Origin: Rhyzopertha dominica
Lineage: Eukaryota > Arthropoda > Insecta > Coleoptera > Bostrichidae
Reading direction: 5' to 3'
Assembly (NCBI GenBank): GCA_025024175.1
Contig: QCXZ01000064.1
Coordinates: 22,874,286-22,938,285, forward strand
DNA: 64,000 nt
The notes below the pieces were generated by a model. It was not told where the DNA came from. It saw nothing but the letters and a program-made list of their open reading frames with translations, and did no database searches. Position numbers and translations under genes: made by a program. This document shows, piece after piece, positions 22,865-35,270 of this stretch (positions are counted from its first letter, which is position 1; each line of letters starts with the position of its first letter).

Positions 22865-23755
22865 GTATTTCTAATAGTAATGACACTTACTAGTAAAATA
22901 CGGCTTTCAGTTTTGTCACGTGACTAAACCCACGAGCGTGCGCATTAAATGGTAAATAAAGAAAAGACGTATAGCTCATAACAATGTAAACAATAAACAT
23001 GGTGCACACATCGTCCTGAAGTTGCAGTATAATAATTCAATACGCGCGATATGTCCTTGTGCTGGCGTCACTCTCTTAAATTCGTACTTTTAAACATTTT
23101 TTTGCTTTTATAGGTATCATACAAAAAAGAAAAGAAAAATACGAGTTCCATTAATTTTGATGTAGACTGATATTTTAAATTTTAAAAATTGGGTGGTTGA
23201 CTTCATTCGGGTGTCATGCTGGTAAATCATGCAATGACCGCAAGTAACAAGTATTATGTGTATAAAGTTGAAATAACGGCTTAGATGTCCATTTTTTGTC
23301 TTTAATGCCACATTAAAGTTTTGCGTTTTTATAAAAATTAGAAATATTATTCGCCTTGTGAATACATTTTACAATTATTCTGTTTACCTGTTACACAGCA
23401 GATAATGAAATGGTTTACCCACTTAATACAATATGCAGCGTGGTCCACTAAAATTGCTCAAATTATGAGTATATAATTTGAAAATGAAGTGCCTTTTACA
23501 TCTATTAGGCCATTTCGCAGATTTGACGTAACATTGACAATCAAGACTACGGTTCACTTACTAAAAGAATACACATTGGCAAACAGTGAAATTAGTATTT
23601 TTGCTAAAAGTGCTATACAGTTTTTAAGACTTAATTACTAATTAAAATCTGAATATTACGGGAAATCCTCGTAATTAGTGGCATTAAATTTGTATTATTA
23701 AAATGGTGAAAGGGGCTGTTAAGAATTAGAAAGTGCCTGAATATTTTAAAATTCA
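22865..23755. other. no gene recognised
   Basis: AT-rich. The minus-strand 64-codon frame at 23,117-23,311 has no assignable motif. Confidence 0.4.
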
Positions 23756-23759
23756 TCTC

Positions 23760-24100
23760 CGATCCTGACGGTATTTGGTTGATTACATTTTTGAGTTAAA
23801 TCAGCCTGTGTGAATTAGCCTAGCTAATTTTGATAATGCCCTCTCGCCACGTCACTCTCGATCCTCTGTCAACGCCCTAATTGGAATCCATTATACCGAT
23901 TATGATGAGACGCCGCACACCACCAGTCGTGTGTTAAAATCAGGCGACGCAGTGTTTAGCCTTTGATATTGCTCGAAATAGTTGGGGCATTGTTGGTGGG
24001 CTGGTTGCCGTGCAACTTTGAATAGATTGAATTAGACAGTTTTAAATTGTTGCTCCGGTGGGCTGGAATTAAGCGAACCGGGGGCATGAGGAACATAAAT
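23760..24100. other. GC-richer unique block with homeodomain cores
   Basis: Includes CCTAATTGGAATCC, ATTGAATTAGACAG and GGAATTAAGCG among G/C-rich words, ending close to the pogo element. No frame or repeat signature. Possible conserved non-coding DNA. Confidence 0.2.
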
Positions 24101-24431
24101 TCCACCAAGGAAGCTGGCTCCGGGGATATACCGGATTATTTGTGCGGTGCAGCGTTACAGTGCACTCACACCAGTTAGTGGGTAGCTGCAAAACTCTCAT
24201 GTCGTAAGATTCCAGTTTTGCATCTCTAAGAGGGCAATTTAGCTTGATATACGCGTTGTACAAAGTAATTAATATGAAAGATTTATCGCACATGTGACCT
24301 GATATATAAAAGTTTGTGATGTAATACTAACCTGAAAAGGTATTATATTATTAAAAAAAAGCATCGCTCACATCATTAACATTGCTAATGCGCAGTATAT
24401 GTGCATAATGAAGATGCATACTGTAATTCTA

Positions 24432-26707
24432 GGAGAGATGGCTCACTTTTTAAAAATAAAACATAACTTCTTTATTAAACTTCGAAATAAAATACTTTGT
24501 AAACTTAACAGTATACAAGTAAGTTATAGTTAGGCAACATAAAACTATGGATAACACATTAACACTGAATATAAATTACAAAAAAGTCCACTGTTTTCTG
24601 CGACATAACACTTTCCTACTTTCCTACACATGCCACAAATATCTTCAAACTACGTGCAACTTGCATGAAGCCACCTAGAACAATGAAAACATTGAATCCA
24701 ATCCAATCTTCATGGCATCCAAAGCACTAGTTGGATTCGTCTTCATAATCAGATGAATCATTATAAACAACATTACCTTCTTCTTCTTCTTCTTATTCTT
24801 CTTCCGACGACGAACTCCAATCCCCTTTTCTAGACTTTCTTATTTCACTTTTTTTCTTCTTGAACCTTTTTCTTTTTGACGTTTTTATCACTGGTCAAGG
24901 TAGCTGCGAGCTACCTACCCCTTTTTCTTACAGAGGAGGAGAAGTTTTTTTTGTCTTGTTGATTGTACAGCAGTTGAAGTACTGGGCAAGATACTGGTAC
25001 CTCCATTGCCACTGCAATGGCTCCCAACGCTGTAGTAATGCCTTCTAGAAGTTACATTTAAAAGCGAGTCATCGTGCTGGATTTCGGAAGTCACCTTTAG
25101 TATTGTCTGTGAGATAGGCATAATATGGAATTACTGAGGAATTAAGAGGAGCATTTCCTGTTACCTTGAATGATGACACTGCATTTTTTATAGTTGCAAA
25201 TTTCTCAAAGACTACGGCCAATAATTTGCTAATAACTAACCTATTTATTCAACGTTCTGGATTTCTTCGCATGAAAGCATTACATTCCTCATAGTAGTAC
25301 GATTTGAGAGATTTTAAAAAGCCTCTATCAAAGGGCTGGAGAAACTGGGCAGTATGACTGAGCAAGCATACAGAAACGATTTGACTATCTGCAGCATACC
25401 CCAGAGTTTCAACGCTACTGCAGTGCGAATGGCCGTCAAGAATAAGTAGCACTTTACCTTCGAGCTTTCGGGGAACAAACTGCTCTTTAAGTCATCGTAA
25501 AAACAAGCCATTGTTCACGTACGCAGATTTTTCTGACGTGAAAACAAGTGAACCCGGTGGCATTTTGTCTTGAAATTCGGCCTTTAGGTTCTTTCCCTTA
25601 AAAATGAACGTTGGAGGTATAAACGATCCCTCGGCATTGCAACAAGCGATTATCGAAATCATTTATCCTTTTTTTCCAATGTTACTTCTGCTACAACTTT
25701 AGATCCTTGCTGCGCATTGACGTGACCAGGTTTGTTATTCAATTGTAGGCCTGTTTCGTCTACGTTATAAATGCAACCTGGCTTGTTCATTAAATCATGT
25801 TCAATAAGGGTATTTTCCAAAAGCGCGAAATATGAGGTGACATCTTGTATGTTCGTGCCTACAGAACGAGCGCCAGAAACACCCTCAGATTTTCGTACAG
25901 CAAGATTTTTATTGCGCTTTAAAAAGGACTCAAGCCAAGGATAACCTGACATGCGCCTTTGCACGTTAAATTTATGTGGTAGATTTGTCAGCAAGATCAA
26001 ACGCCTTTAAGCGTACAATTGTTCTTGTGGGGAAAAGCCAAATTTCTGTAATTTTTTAATGTGGTTTACCAGCAGCTTAGCTTCGTTCTCCTTACCCAGT
26101 GTTGATAATGGCCCCAGCTGACTCTTTTTGTGTTATCAGTTCTGAAGCGACGGTGTAACGTTGAGTATGGTATCCCAATGCTTCCCTTATGTCCATCCAT
26201 TTTTGCTGCACAGCTTCTGCTGCACGCTGTAGGTCTTCTGCTGACCATTCTGCACGGCTTACCTTACACTGCCCTTGCGTTTATATTCTGTACGCATTAA
26301 TACGGTTATAAACGCAGCAAACGGCAGTATATTTGTGAGTCATCTCCCGTCGGTTAATGGTGAGCCAAGTGATCTAATATCGTAAGAACATATGACTCAC
26401 CTCAGTATTACAGGTTAGAAAGTTAGCTATGGCTTGTACAACAAAAGTTACATTATTAGATTTTATGATAACAAATCTACTTACCAAATACAAGACTTCA
26501 TGTAAGTATTAGAGTTAAATAATTTTTGCAGGAATTCAAACCGAAAAGCTACCAAACTCGTCCTAGAAACGACGTTGGCGTAAACCCGTTTACTACAACC
26601 TTTGGTTCACCAATATGGCGACCCTGCACTGTTGTCAGTTTGCGGATCAGATGCGTTTCTGCCGGGAAATGTAGGATGGGCTATTTCACCTACTGAGCCA
26701 TCTCTCC
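24432..26707 (-). mobile_element. pogo/Tigger-like DNA transposon, near full length
   Basis: GGAGAGATGGCTCA at 24,432-24,445 is repeated in inverted form ending at 26,707. TA lies outside each end (24,430-24,431 and 26,708-26,709), the target duplication expected for pogo/Tigger elements. The flanks TTC and GAA make the pre-insertion site the palindrome TTCTAGAA. The 2,276-bp span carries one minus-strand transposase gene with a few shifts and stops. Length, ends, target and protein all agree, so this is a complete but inactivated copy. Confidence 0.85.
24600..26260 (-). pseudogene. pogo/Tigger transposase, inactivated
   Basis: Read from high to low coordinates. The first block is a CENP-B/psq-type helix-turn-helix: WSAEDLQRAAEAVQQKWMD, then, in the next frame, GIPYSTLHRRF (about 26,250-26,150). 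The core has NVDETGLQLNN (first catalytic Asp, about 25,765-25,730), then AEGSFIPPTFIFKGKN, LLILDGHSHCSS (second Asp, about 25,450-25,415) and QPFDRGFLKSLK (third Asp, about 25,340-25,305): the DDD triad of this family is intact. Downstream there is an acidic stretch (about 24,800-24,740), then DWIQCFHCSRWLHASC and FEDICGMCRK (about 24,700-24,610), a Cys/His PHD-like tail found in many insect and mammalian Tigger/Jerky-type proteins. Defects seen: a shift in the HTH, a shift near 25,660, an in-frame stop near 25,500, and a stop in the tail. The product would cut and paste its own element. Confidence 0.85.
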
Positions 26708-26711
26708 TAGA

Positions 26712-27230
26712 AGTACCCTACTTTTGCAAGATTTTCATGCTCTAATACTCCTGGTTATATTCGCTTGCTTTTGTTTATTAAGCAACTTATTGTGCTCATT
26801 GGCATGCAAAATGGCATTTTCAAACGTTAGAAAAAAGGCTGTTTGTAATTAATCTACCAAAAGACCTTAAAAAAAATCCTATGTGCGACTAGTTCTTTTT
26901 TTGACGCGAACAGGTCTTTCACCGTACTAGGAGTGTCATTTTTGAAAATGCTTATACGCCATTTAGCGGTAACTTTTCATTATAGAACTATAGATAAAAT
27001 TGTTGCTACAACGCACATGTCAAAATTAATCCTGGGAATTCAACGATTATAAAGGCCGCCATTATTAATCTTAATAAAAAATATATATAAAATTAAATTA
27101 ATGAATATAAAAAAACACTGTCAATACTTGAAGGTTGCCAACTAGATATAAATAATTATTACTACTCAATAGAGAATATAGCTGTAAATAGTTGATCAAA
27201 AAAACTTAAAGTAATTGAAATAAGTTCTAA
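26712..27230. other. no gene recognised
   Basis: AT-rich sequence immediately outside the pogo element. Confidence 0.4.
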
Positions 27231-27398
27231 GTCCGTTTTATATTCGAATCTCCTCGATTCTCAGAATTCCCTGTAAAGGAACCTTTGTTGGACTCTATAT
27301 GTGACAGTATAATAATCAGTTTGCAAGCCGATAGTGACAGTGAAAGCGGTTTTGATTCGACTAATTCGGACAGTTCCGATATTGAACATTTCTTGTAG
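27231..27398 (+). CDS. acidic Ser/Asp-rich open frame, possible terminal exon
   Basis: A frame of about 55 codons ends at TAG (27,396-27,398). It lacks an ATG and follows a stop at 27,228-27,230, so if real it begins at a splice acceptor or is part of a broken gene. Its end is strikingly non-random: ADSDSESGFDSTNSDSSDIE then HFL, in an AT-rich region where such a run is unlikely by chance. Such tails occur in nuclear proteins and in some transposases. No domain precedes it and no neighbouring exon was recognised. Equally likely to be a host terminal exon or a transposon protein tail. Confidence 0.3.
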   Translation, partial: VRFIFESPRFSEFPVKEPLLDSICDSIIISLQADSDSESGFDSTNSDSSDIEHFL

Positions 27399-27399
27399 G

Positions 27400-28485
27400 T
27401 GACATTGTATAGAGCATACATAGGTATAATCATGTGTGTATGCTGTATGTATGTATACATGTATGTACGTCTAAAAACATTCGGTCTTAAAAATGTGAAC
27501 ACCTTATAATCTGTTAAAAGTTTTGGAAATGCCTTCTACAGAGCAAACTAAACGTTAATAAGAGAAATGAAAGCTAAAGTTCAAACAATATAGGATATGT
27601 GCTACGTAATTATCTACAGAAATTGTATCACGTAATTATCAAACCTATGATTGATGTAATAACATACGTATGCTACAAGCCTTTGTGTGCGCCGACAAAA
27701 ATCAAAACAATGAGAGAGTATAAATTAATTGGTGGACGGTGCAACATAACTGTGCAATTTGTTTCGTAAAAAGGCACTTGTGGCACGCACAAACACGGGG
27801 AATCTAGGTTAAAAGGTTATGTTACACGCTAAGAGCAACTGGTCAAATACACCGCAAATAAATACGCCTGAGGCCAACGCGGAGTCAGGAAAAACGCTGT
27901 TTACATTGGTTTTCCACTTTATGAATCTTACTGCCACGTTCCTGTTTTGCAGAGAACATTTACGACGTACCAAAAGGATAAGATTCGATATTTCAGTTCA
28001 ATGATATCTAAGAAACTACAATGATCTAAGGATGACATGATAATATAGAAAAATATATAAGCATCAAACAGTTAAGGAAAGAAAAATAATGAACATATTC
28101 GACAGTATGATGTTATATGCTAAATGAAAAGAGAAAATCAACAATTAGTGGGCTGTTTGAAAGAAATATTCATGCCTATAATGTCACCTTTTCCAGCTTA
28201 GCGTGTGTTGATTTCAATAAAGTTACTCTATAGCATAAAACGACGAGTACTACCGCGATTATGAGAGCATTGAAAATAACTCTTACGAAGCCAAAAAATT
28301 TTGAAAAACATAAGTGCATGTATGTCAATAATTTACAAATTAAACGTTTCGTCTTTATAGATTTCATATTCCAAAACGATGTTATTGCGAAGCTAACAAT
28401 TCCATAAACCTCTTTTACTAGACAGTCGTCATTGCTTCTCTTTTTACAAGTAAAAATTTTACACTTTACCGTGAACCTGGGCCAC
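27400..28485. other. no gene recognised
   Basis: AT-rich. A 103-codon minus-strand frame at 28,176-28,487 is rich in hydrophobic residues near its C-terminus but has no recognisable family signature. Confidence 0.35.
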
Positions 28486-28489
28486 AAAT

Positions 28490-28690
28490 CCCGAGATAAT
28501 TAATCGTGTTTTTTATTCTGCCATCTCATTCATGCAATTCGTTAAAAATTAATCTCACGGGTCCTGTTGGATAAGCGGTAATTGTATGCGTAAATTTTAA
28601 GCTGGCGCTAATTGATATTTAAATTACGGTTTCGGTGCGCGTAATTGAACAAATTGGAGTGCGCCGCTGGTGAAATTTGCATGCACCACT
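28490..28690. promoter_or_regulatory. TAATTA/TAATTG-dense block, possible enhancer
   Basis: About 200 bp contains GATAATTAATCG, GGTAATTGTATG, GCTAATTGATATTTAAATTA and GCGTAATTGAAC: several antennapedia-class homeodomain cores among G/C-containing unique sequence. No repeat or frame signature. Dense homeodomain cores in unique sequence are typical of insect developmental enhancers. The function here is inference. Confidence 0.3.
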
Positions 28691-28694
28691 GCCG

Positions 28695-30470
28695 ATGTGT
28701 TGTTGCTGCCTGTAAGCAATAATTTTCCAATAGAATGACTACTAGTAAACACAACAAACTATCGCCATTATGTATGGGGTACAGACGCATATACTGTAAA
28801 AAAACGAGTATTAAATCCTACAAAATATGTTCTGCATTAAAAAATGTTACGATTGTATGATGATATTATTTTATACTGGGGAACTAAAAACAATTGCTAA
28901 AGTAAAGTAAAAAAAATAATTGAAACAAGCATAGGTATCATCTTTTTAATGGGTTTGTTTTATTTTTTTAAACAAATGTTAACGTGAAGAGAACCTTAAT
29001 GAAAGGCGTTCTTTCGAAGGATATGTGCAGTAATTTTATATAGACAGATATACATATAGATTGGTATAGTTACTTGTTGCCCGTTCAAACTTTTCAGTAA
29101 GATTGGTCTCAATGCAATTATTTTCTAGTTCACTTCTTACATCCACCAACTAGTGTGAAGCATGGTTAACCAGACACCGCGGTTAACAAATAGTTGTCAT
29201 TGAAAGGTTTCTTTTAAGTTTTTTTGTTGGTAATTATTGTAACAACGGCTGGTTAAGCGTGGGATAACCAGGGGTATTGTGAAACCGGACCTAAGGTTAT
29301 CTAAGGGCACAATTGTGTTTCGAAAGTAAGGTAATCCTGCGCTCAATTTGTGCTTCAATTGTTTTCCAGCTTTGTCGGAGTATTCCTTATAGATATTTCA
29401 TTTCTATCAAGCTTCTGGTTGAAGGTTCGTGATCTTAACTTGTAATTATGTTAGTGGTTAAAAAATTCAGATTTAACCAGGCTTATTAAAGAGCAACCAA
29501 ACAACAAAAAAGGTAAGTGGAGCACGCTTTACATTTTTGCTCTAGTTAGTGACAGTTAATTACTGATTTAGAACCTATTGCTGTTTTGCTTTGTTTTTTC
29601 GTCAACTACAAATTGTGATATTATTCGGCCAACCTAATCACTTAATGGCCTTAAAATTTGAATCAAAAAACATGTTGCAAATATAAATTCAATTAAAAGC
29701 ACGCCAGGGTTTGTTGGCCAATGCATCAAGCATAATGATTGGTAGATCAAAACAACATAAATCTTATATTGCTATTGAAGTGATACAAAAATAAAATTTC
29801 GGAACATATACCGTCCAATACCACATTGATACTTGAACTTCAATCTCAGGTGGGAGCTTTTGCAAATAAATTTTACAACTTATGAACAAAACTCTGGTAC
29901 GTATGAGTAGTATAACTTTGATACCCTTTCAGAATGATCGTTCCCACTAAACATACACATACGGTTTTATATACGTTAAATATTTGGTAACTTTGGCAAC
30001 TTGTATTATACATATATCCATATACATAAATATAACTTTTTGAAATATCACGACAGGTAAAATTAGTTTCATATCAGAATCTTATACAATGTTGTATTAA
30101 ATCATTTCAGCTACTGTACTAAACTATGTAGTTTTGAAATGCTTGGTATCTCCTTATAGTAATTATAAACGTATACTCATATACTACACATACCTTCTCA
30201 CACACCCACACACACAAAATCTAGTGTGACGCGAAGCAGAACTACTACTGCTTGAAGATAAATATCAATTGTAATTGTCTTTAAGATCAGCGATTGCCTA
30301 ATAGCACGAACACTGGATTCTGTTTAGTAATACTAAAATAAAATTGACAGCAATAGATCACTATAAACACTAGACCACATTGAGAAACAATTCAGATCTT
30401 TAGAACACAGCAATAACTTCAACACTTATCAACAAAATATGGCATGTACGTGAAAAGTCTAGCACAAAAA
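28695..30470. other. no gene recognised
   Basis: AT-rich, with a CA-rich simple stretch near 30,201-30,216 and several TTAACCAG/CTGGTTA words at 29,160-29,480. AAGGTAAGTGG near 29,510-29,520 matches a splice-donor consensus, but no coding frame leads into it. Confidence 0.35.
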
Positions 30471-30479
30471 TCAACGTCG

Positions 30480-30700
30480 AGAGGGGCCTGACAAGTGGCG
30501 TTCAGTCCTCGGTACATTCGAATCACGACTGCAAAATTTCAGTAGCACGACCGCACCAGTCGAGTCGGGAGTCACTTTGTCCTTTGTTCTACGCTTCAGC
30601 CCAGATCACCACGAAGATGGTTACCGAAGTTACAGCCGAAAGCTTTGGAATGAACAACGTGGGACCAAGGCCTAACCTTACTACAAGACGCTACCAGTGA
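30480..30700 (+). CDS. possible first exon (5' UTR plus 27 codons)
   Basis: The block from 30,480 to about 30,715 is clearly less AT-rich than its flanks and unlike any repeat here. An ATG at 30,617 has A at -3 and G at +4 (GAAGATGG) and opens a 27-codon frame reading MVTEVTAESFGMNNV then GPRPNLTTRRYQ to TGA at 30,698-30,700. Codons look protein-like rather than AT-driven. The final CAGTGACA could be a weak donor (CA|GTGACA), in which case the frame would continue in a distant exon; otherwise it is a micro-ORF. TTCAGTCC near 30,505-30,512 is initiator-like and no TATA box is seen. I do not recognise the protein, and no partner exon lies within the window. Confidence 0.3.
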
Positions 30701-30719
30701 CACTGGCCGTGAAGGTTTA

Positions 30720-33700
30720 TGTGATTTTAAAATGATTTCAGTTGCTCCGTCCTAAATTCTGTATTTGATCGCTAATTTGCCTGAGTTTTTGCGTTTTACC
30801 ATTTATGTTTAATAACGAGTTAGTCCTATTCTGAAGAAACATTTGCTTTCTGAAATGGCTTACTACGTATACGAATATACTATACACGAAGCTTCAATAA
30901 AATATATTATTTATTTTTAAATACACATTATATGAATATAATATGTATAACTAATACTTTTATGTGTAGTCTACAATACAAGGAAATTGTACCTTCAATA
31001 GTAGTTAAATATGGTATATAATTATACATACATTTAATGAACCAATACCCCGCGTGTGTTTTCTCCAATATTATACGCATATTAGACCATTTTGCCATGA
31101 ATTGCACGGACCGTGAACAAAGCACCAGTCCAGTACTATCGGCATATCAGTAGATAGAGAGGTAGGTATACGCACGATACCGTATAGAGCTGGCCAATTC
31201 CGTAGCCTGCCACTTTATAAGAGAGAAATACAGCATAGTGGAAATAGCTCCACACAATCTTTGCATAGGGCCACTAATAGCAGCGCACGCTATATTCATA
31301 ATATTAATTTCAAACCTAAAATTAAGTGAATAGCATTGTTTCATTTATTTCCCGAAAAAGTGAGGAAATAATAGTTTCTGCTGTTATTTGTGCATTAATT
31401 TAAGAACATTTGGATCAGACACTGAAAAATTAAGTACAGAAGTAGGTCTATTTTATCATTCTTTACGATATGAAAGTAAAACTTCTTTCACGCCAGGCTT
31501 CAGAATTCCATTAAACAGGAGTTAGGAATTAAGAAAGGTACTTCTGCTGTGAAGGTTAATCAATGAAACACATACAAAAGTATCTAAAAATTAAGACTAA
31601 CCGAGATTCCTTCCTCCTTGCACTTCACTTATTAGTATACATATCTGTAGTTGTGTTTGTAGTACTGTTTTAGTCGCATTATACATTATAACATAATAAT
31701 AAACAAATTACACTATATACTATATATACTATATGTTTGCGTTAAGGTGAGCCCTCTATTTTATCTGAAGGGTGATACTTGGCAATCAAATTTAGTGGAG
31801 GGCACAAACATGGCATTCATAGATATCTACGCTATAGAAACGTGAACTCCTCGCTACATTTCTAATGCGCATAATAATCAATCTAATAATGCTCAAGAGA
31901 CTAATCGCTCAATCAAGGCAAAAAGTTGTGTTCCAATGGTTTCAGCCTTGCACTTAGAAACCGCAAAAATATTATTCATAAAGTTGTGATTCGGCGCCCA
32001 GCTGAAAGATGACGCCTACGGACGCTTTGTAGTGGCGCTTGGTGGCAGCGAATAAAAATAGTGTTGTTATGATCGGTAAGATCAATTTAACTGAAATTAT
32101 TACTGAAACTTACGTATGTACACCTAGATGTCTTTTTTAATTTAATAACTTGGAAACGGCAAATCAAAAAATTACATTATTTACAGCAAATTATCAACTT
32201 AGTACAATTGAAACAAAAACTCTCCTTAAAGTAGATGAAGGACAACTGTTTCAGAAATATTTGTATGGTAAATAGGCTCGCTCTCCACATATGAAGAATT
32301 TTGATGATTTAAATTTTTCTTGGATATAAATCTAGTTCAATAATAATTCTGCAATGCTTGATTCGTATACTAGTAGACTCGAGGGCATATCTTAGCTGTT
32401 TGATCGTCTCTTCATATATTTATTATTAGTATTACATTGCTGCAATATACTCATAAAGCTATTAGCTATTAGAAGGAAGGTGGTTTTAAAATGTTTTTAA
32501 AATGTATAAGCAGAAAGCATAGGCTCTCCAGATAATGCTAAACAAACGCTATAAGCAATAATAAAATAAAAGCGGCCACTAATAGTAATGAAAAATACAA
32601 TTACATTTTTTCTGCAAAATGGAGTTGCATATTCTGTTGAAAAAAGTGGAAGCGAAAAATTGTAAGCACGCGATAAACGTGCAAAACTGAAAAGGCAAGC
32701 AACAAAAAATTCAAACAAAGCGCTAACTGTACACGCTAAATTGTAAATTTGCCGTCTTTCAATTTTGCTCATTTGCCTATTTATGTGGAGGATTTAAAAA
32801 TAGATCAATTCTCTGTACCTACAGAACCACTGCTGTAGTCCGGCACTACATAATATTTTACCATTTTAATAATTTTGGAAAACTTTACACATATTACTAT
32901 ACTTCTCTCTCCCACAGACTACGAATCTGGACCGTACCCATCCGTGCAAATACCTTCTATCTACTATCGTGGTACCTAGTAAAGAATCAAGCAGAGAATA
33001 TTCAAGCACGGCCGCATCTGTCTGTAATTAACTAACAGACAGGGAACTAAACAGATATCGATAAATTTTGTGCTACATGACAGCATGAAAAGCATTAGGT
33101 TGACTGGGTACACAGCTTCCGATTGCTTTATTTCTTACAAGAAAATGGATTCACCAATGATGACCATTCATTTAGAAATGGAATCCGAAAAGAACATGTA
33201 TTGTAAACGTTCATTTCAATGTCATATGGTCAGTTTTCTACAGGCTGTTGAGATATTTATGGCATGAGAAAATACTGAGACAGAGTATATTTCGTGCATT
33301 TATTCAACAACAATTGAAGCAGGCGACAATTTGGAATTATCGTCGGCAAAACTCAAATCATGTATGCAACGTGATTTTGAAAGTGATGGCCTAAATTAAA
33401 CTGCAGCACCTCAATAACATATGAAAATAATATATCGGAAGTATAATTAATTTTCTTTAATAAATAAAATTTCCAAAATCCGGACCTCCTTTCGGCGTCA
33501 CTGACCGCACTTTACCGTTTATCGGATATAACTGACCTATCTTAACCTGACAGCACCTATTAATAGGGCCAGAAAAATTGTTTTTTTTAATGCCTGATAA
33601 ATCGCCAGGCCCCTGGATGTTTTTGAATACTCCATAGACGTACGTACATTTTCGCGTACAAATTCAGCCTCTTTTAACTTACAAACCAATGTTATGAAGT

Positions 33701-34812
33701 ATCATGGGTTTCAGTCACGTAGTATAGATCAACTAACTGTTTTTGTCCGTAATAGAAACAGAAATAATTTAATGGTTAAAAATAAGTAACAGTATAATAA
33801 TTATGATAAAGTTAACGTATACGTAAGTATGGTGTAACACATATGATATTTAGAAACTCAAACCTGAATAATTATTGAAGCTGTACTATTTGGATGATGA
33901 TGTTTATTGTGTGTAAGTAGCATATTACAACAAAATAATTATTGTTAGAATGACTCAGAGGTCATTGTTTCGTAATCATTATTCCTGATCCTAACTAATT
34001 CAATGGCACTGCTATATCTAGTTTATTCTTTAGAACGATACAACGTTCACGAAACTTTTCATTACAAAATAAGTTTACATGTTAATTTAGAGAAGGCGTT
34101 ATGCAAAAACTTTTGCTAGACAAGCCTGTACCTCGAAAGTTATTTAAATTAAATTGTAACTTGTTTGTTGATATTCTGACAAGCTAAACCTTGTTCGCTA
34201 ATACTGCAATACCGCCTGCCTTTTCAGAAGTATGACACCTCTCTAATGGAACTAGCTTCGCAGTTGGTATTATTTGCCGTACACCGCTGTCACATGAATA
34301 TGCCAGTAATATATTTCTCCGGTTGTATCCTGTAAGCGCAGAGGCAATCTGTATTTTGGAATTAAACTGGATACATATTTGCTAATAACTGAGACCGTAA
34401 TGCCTACTAGCTGGTTCATAGAATTTGCATCACCTCGTAATTTATTAAAGCAGGTCTCCGATCAACTGACGCGCATGAAATTGCACAGGAACCCGTTTGC
34501 AGAATGTTTTCTGTCTAAACAGCAGCTGGACAAATTAACCGATAAAATTAATGTTATTGCGTATGTTTGTGTGTTTGTACATGAAGGCCATAGCCACAAA
34601 ATGTGTTTTGTGGAATAACTGTTATACGAGCAGGGTACAGCAGAAGTGAATTCATANACATTACCACGGTATACTTNCACACATATACTAACTAAGCTTT
34701 CGTTATGAAAATAAACTGAGGTAAAAGCTTATCTGTTATTGTACAAACGCACAACGTAACTTTATACTTTATACCTTATATTGTATACTTCATACCTCCA
34801 ACTTTTAAATGT
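30720..34812. other. 4-kb stretch, no gene recognised
   Basis: AT-rich. The 91-codon minus-strand frame at 32,497-32,772 and the 65-codon frame at 33,070-33,267 have no assignable motif. A (TATAC)-like run lies near 31,710-31,735. The text at 33,480-33,570 is less AT-rich but unidentified. Confidence 0.4.
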
Positions 34813-34816
34813 TTAA

Positions 34817-35270
34817 GGCTGGGATCCTGGAGAGAGAGCAAAGATCTATTCGAGTTAACGATAGAAAGAGAGCCACAATTATTATACTTAACAGGACCAC
34901 TCCATAATTACTGCACCGATATCATTGAAAACGGTCTTAATCAAAAGCTCGTGATCGATATTTTCGCGTAAGTTATTTTTTAGATGCAAAATAAGTGATG
35001 CAATAACCAACATTCGTAAAAGTGTAGGCTAGAAATAATCCGAAAGGTAGACCTCGCAATTATCAATTATTTTAGGAATTAATATTGAGCATATCTGTTT
35101 GACAAATACCTTAGGTTCTAGCAGAAGCTTTTATCTTTCAGATAAGCATTATTTATCTGTAAATATTCAGTAGTCTTTAAGTGGTGTTATTTTGTAAAAA
35201 TAGGTTCTTCTCCTTCTATCGTTAGCTCGAATATATATTTCTCTCTCTCTCTCTCTCCAGGATCCCAGGC
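34817..35270. mobile_element. piggyBac-like MITE, 454 bp, TTAA target
   Basis: TTAA flanks both ends exactly (34,813-34,816 and 35,271-35,274). The left end reads GGCTGGGATCCTGGAGAGAG and the right end, read inward, GCCTGGGATCCTGGAGAGAG. The inverted match continues through an AG run, TATTCGAGYTAACGATAGAA and beyond, about 60 bp in all. The TTAA duplication is diagnostic of the piggyBac superfamily. The interior is AT-rich with no transposase, so it is non-autonomous. Left and right arms differ mainly in the length of the AG run. Confidence 0.8.

Noticed and set aside
29500..29522. Exon ending at AAGGTAAGTGG
   Set aside because: The donor matches consensus, but no plausible coding frame precedes it. 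Such strings arise by chance in 64 kb.
32497..32772. 91-codon minus-strand frame with hydrophobic stretches as a membrane protein
   Set aside because: AT-rich minus-strand translation easily yields Phe/Ile/Leu runs. No start context, homologue or partner exon is visible.
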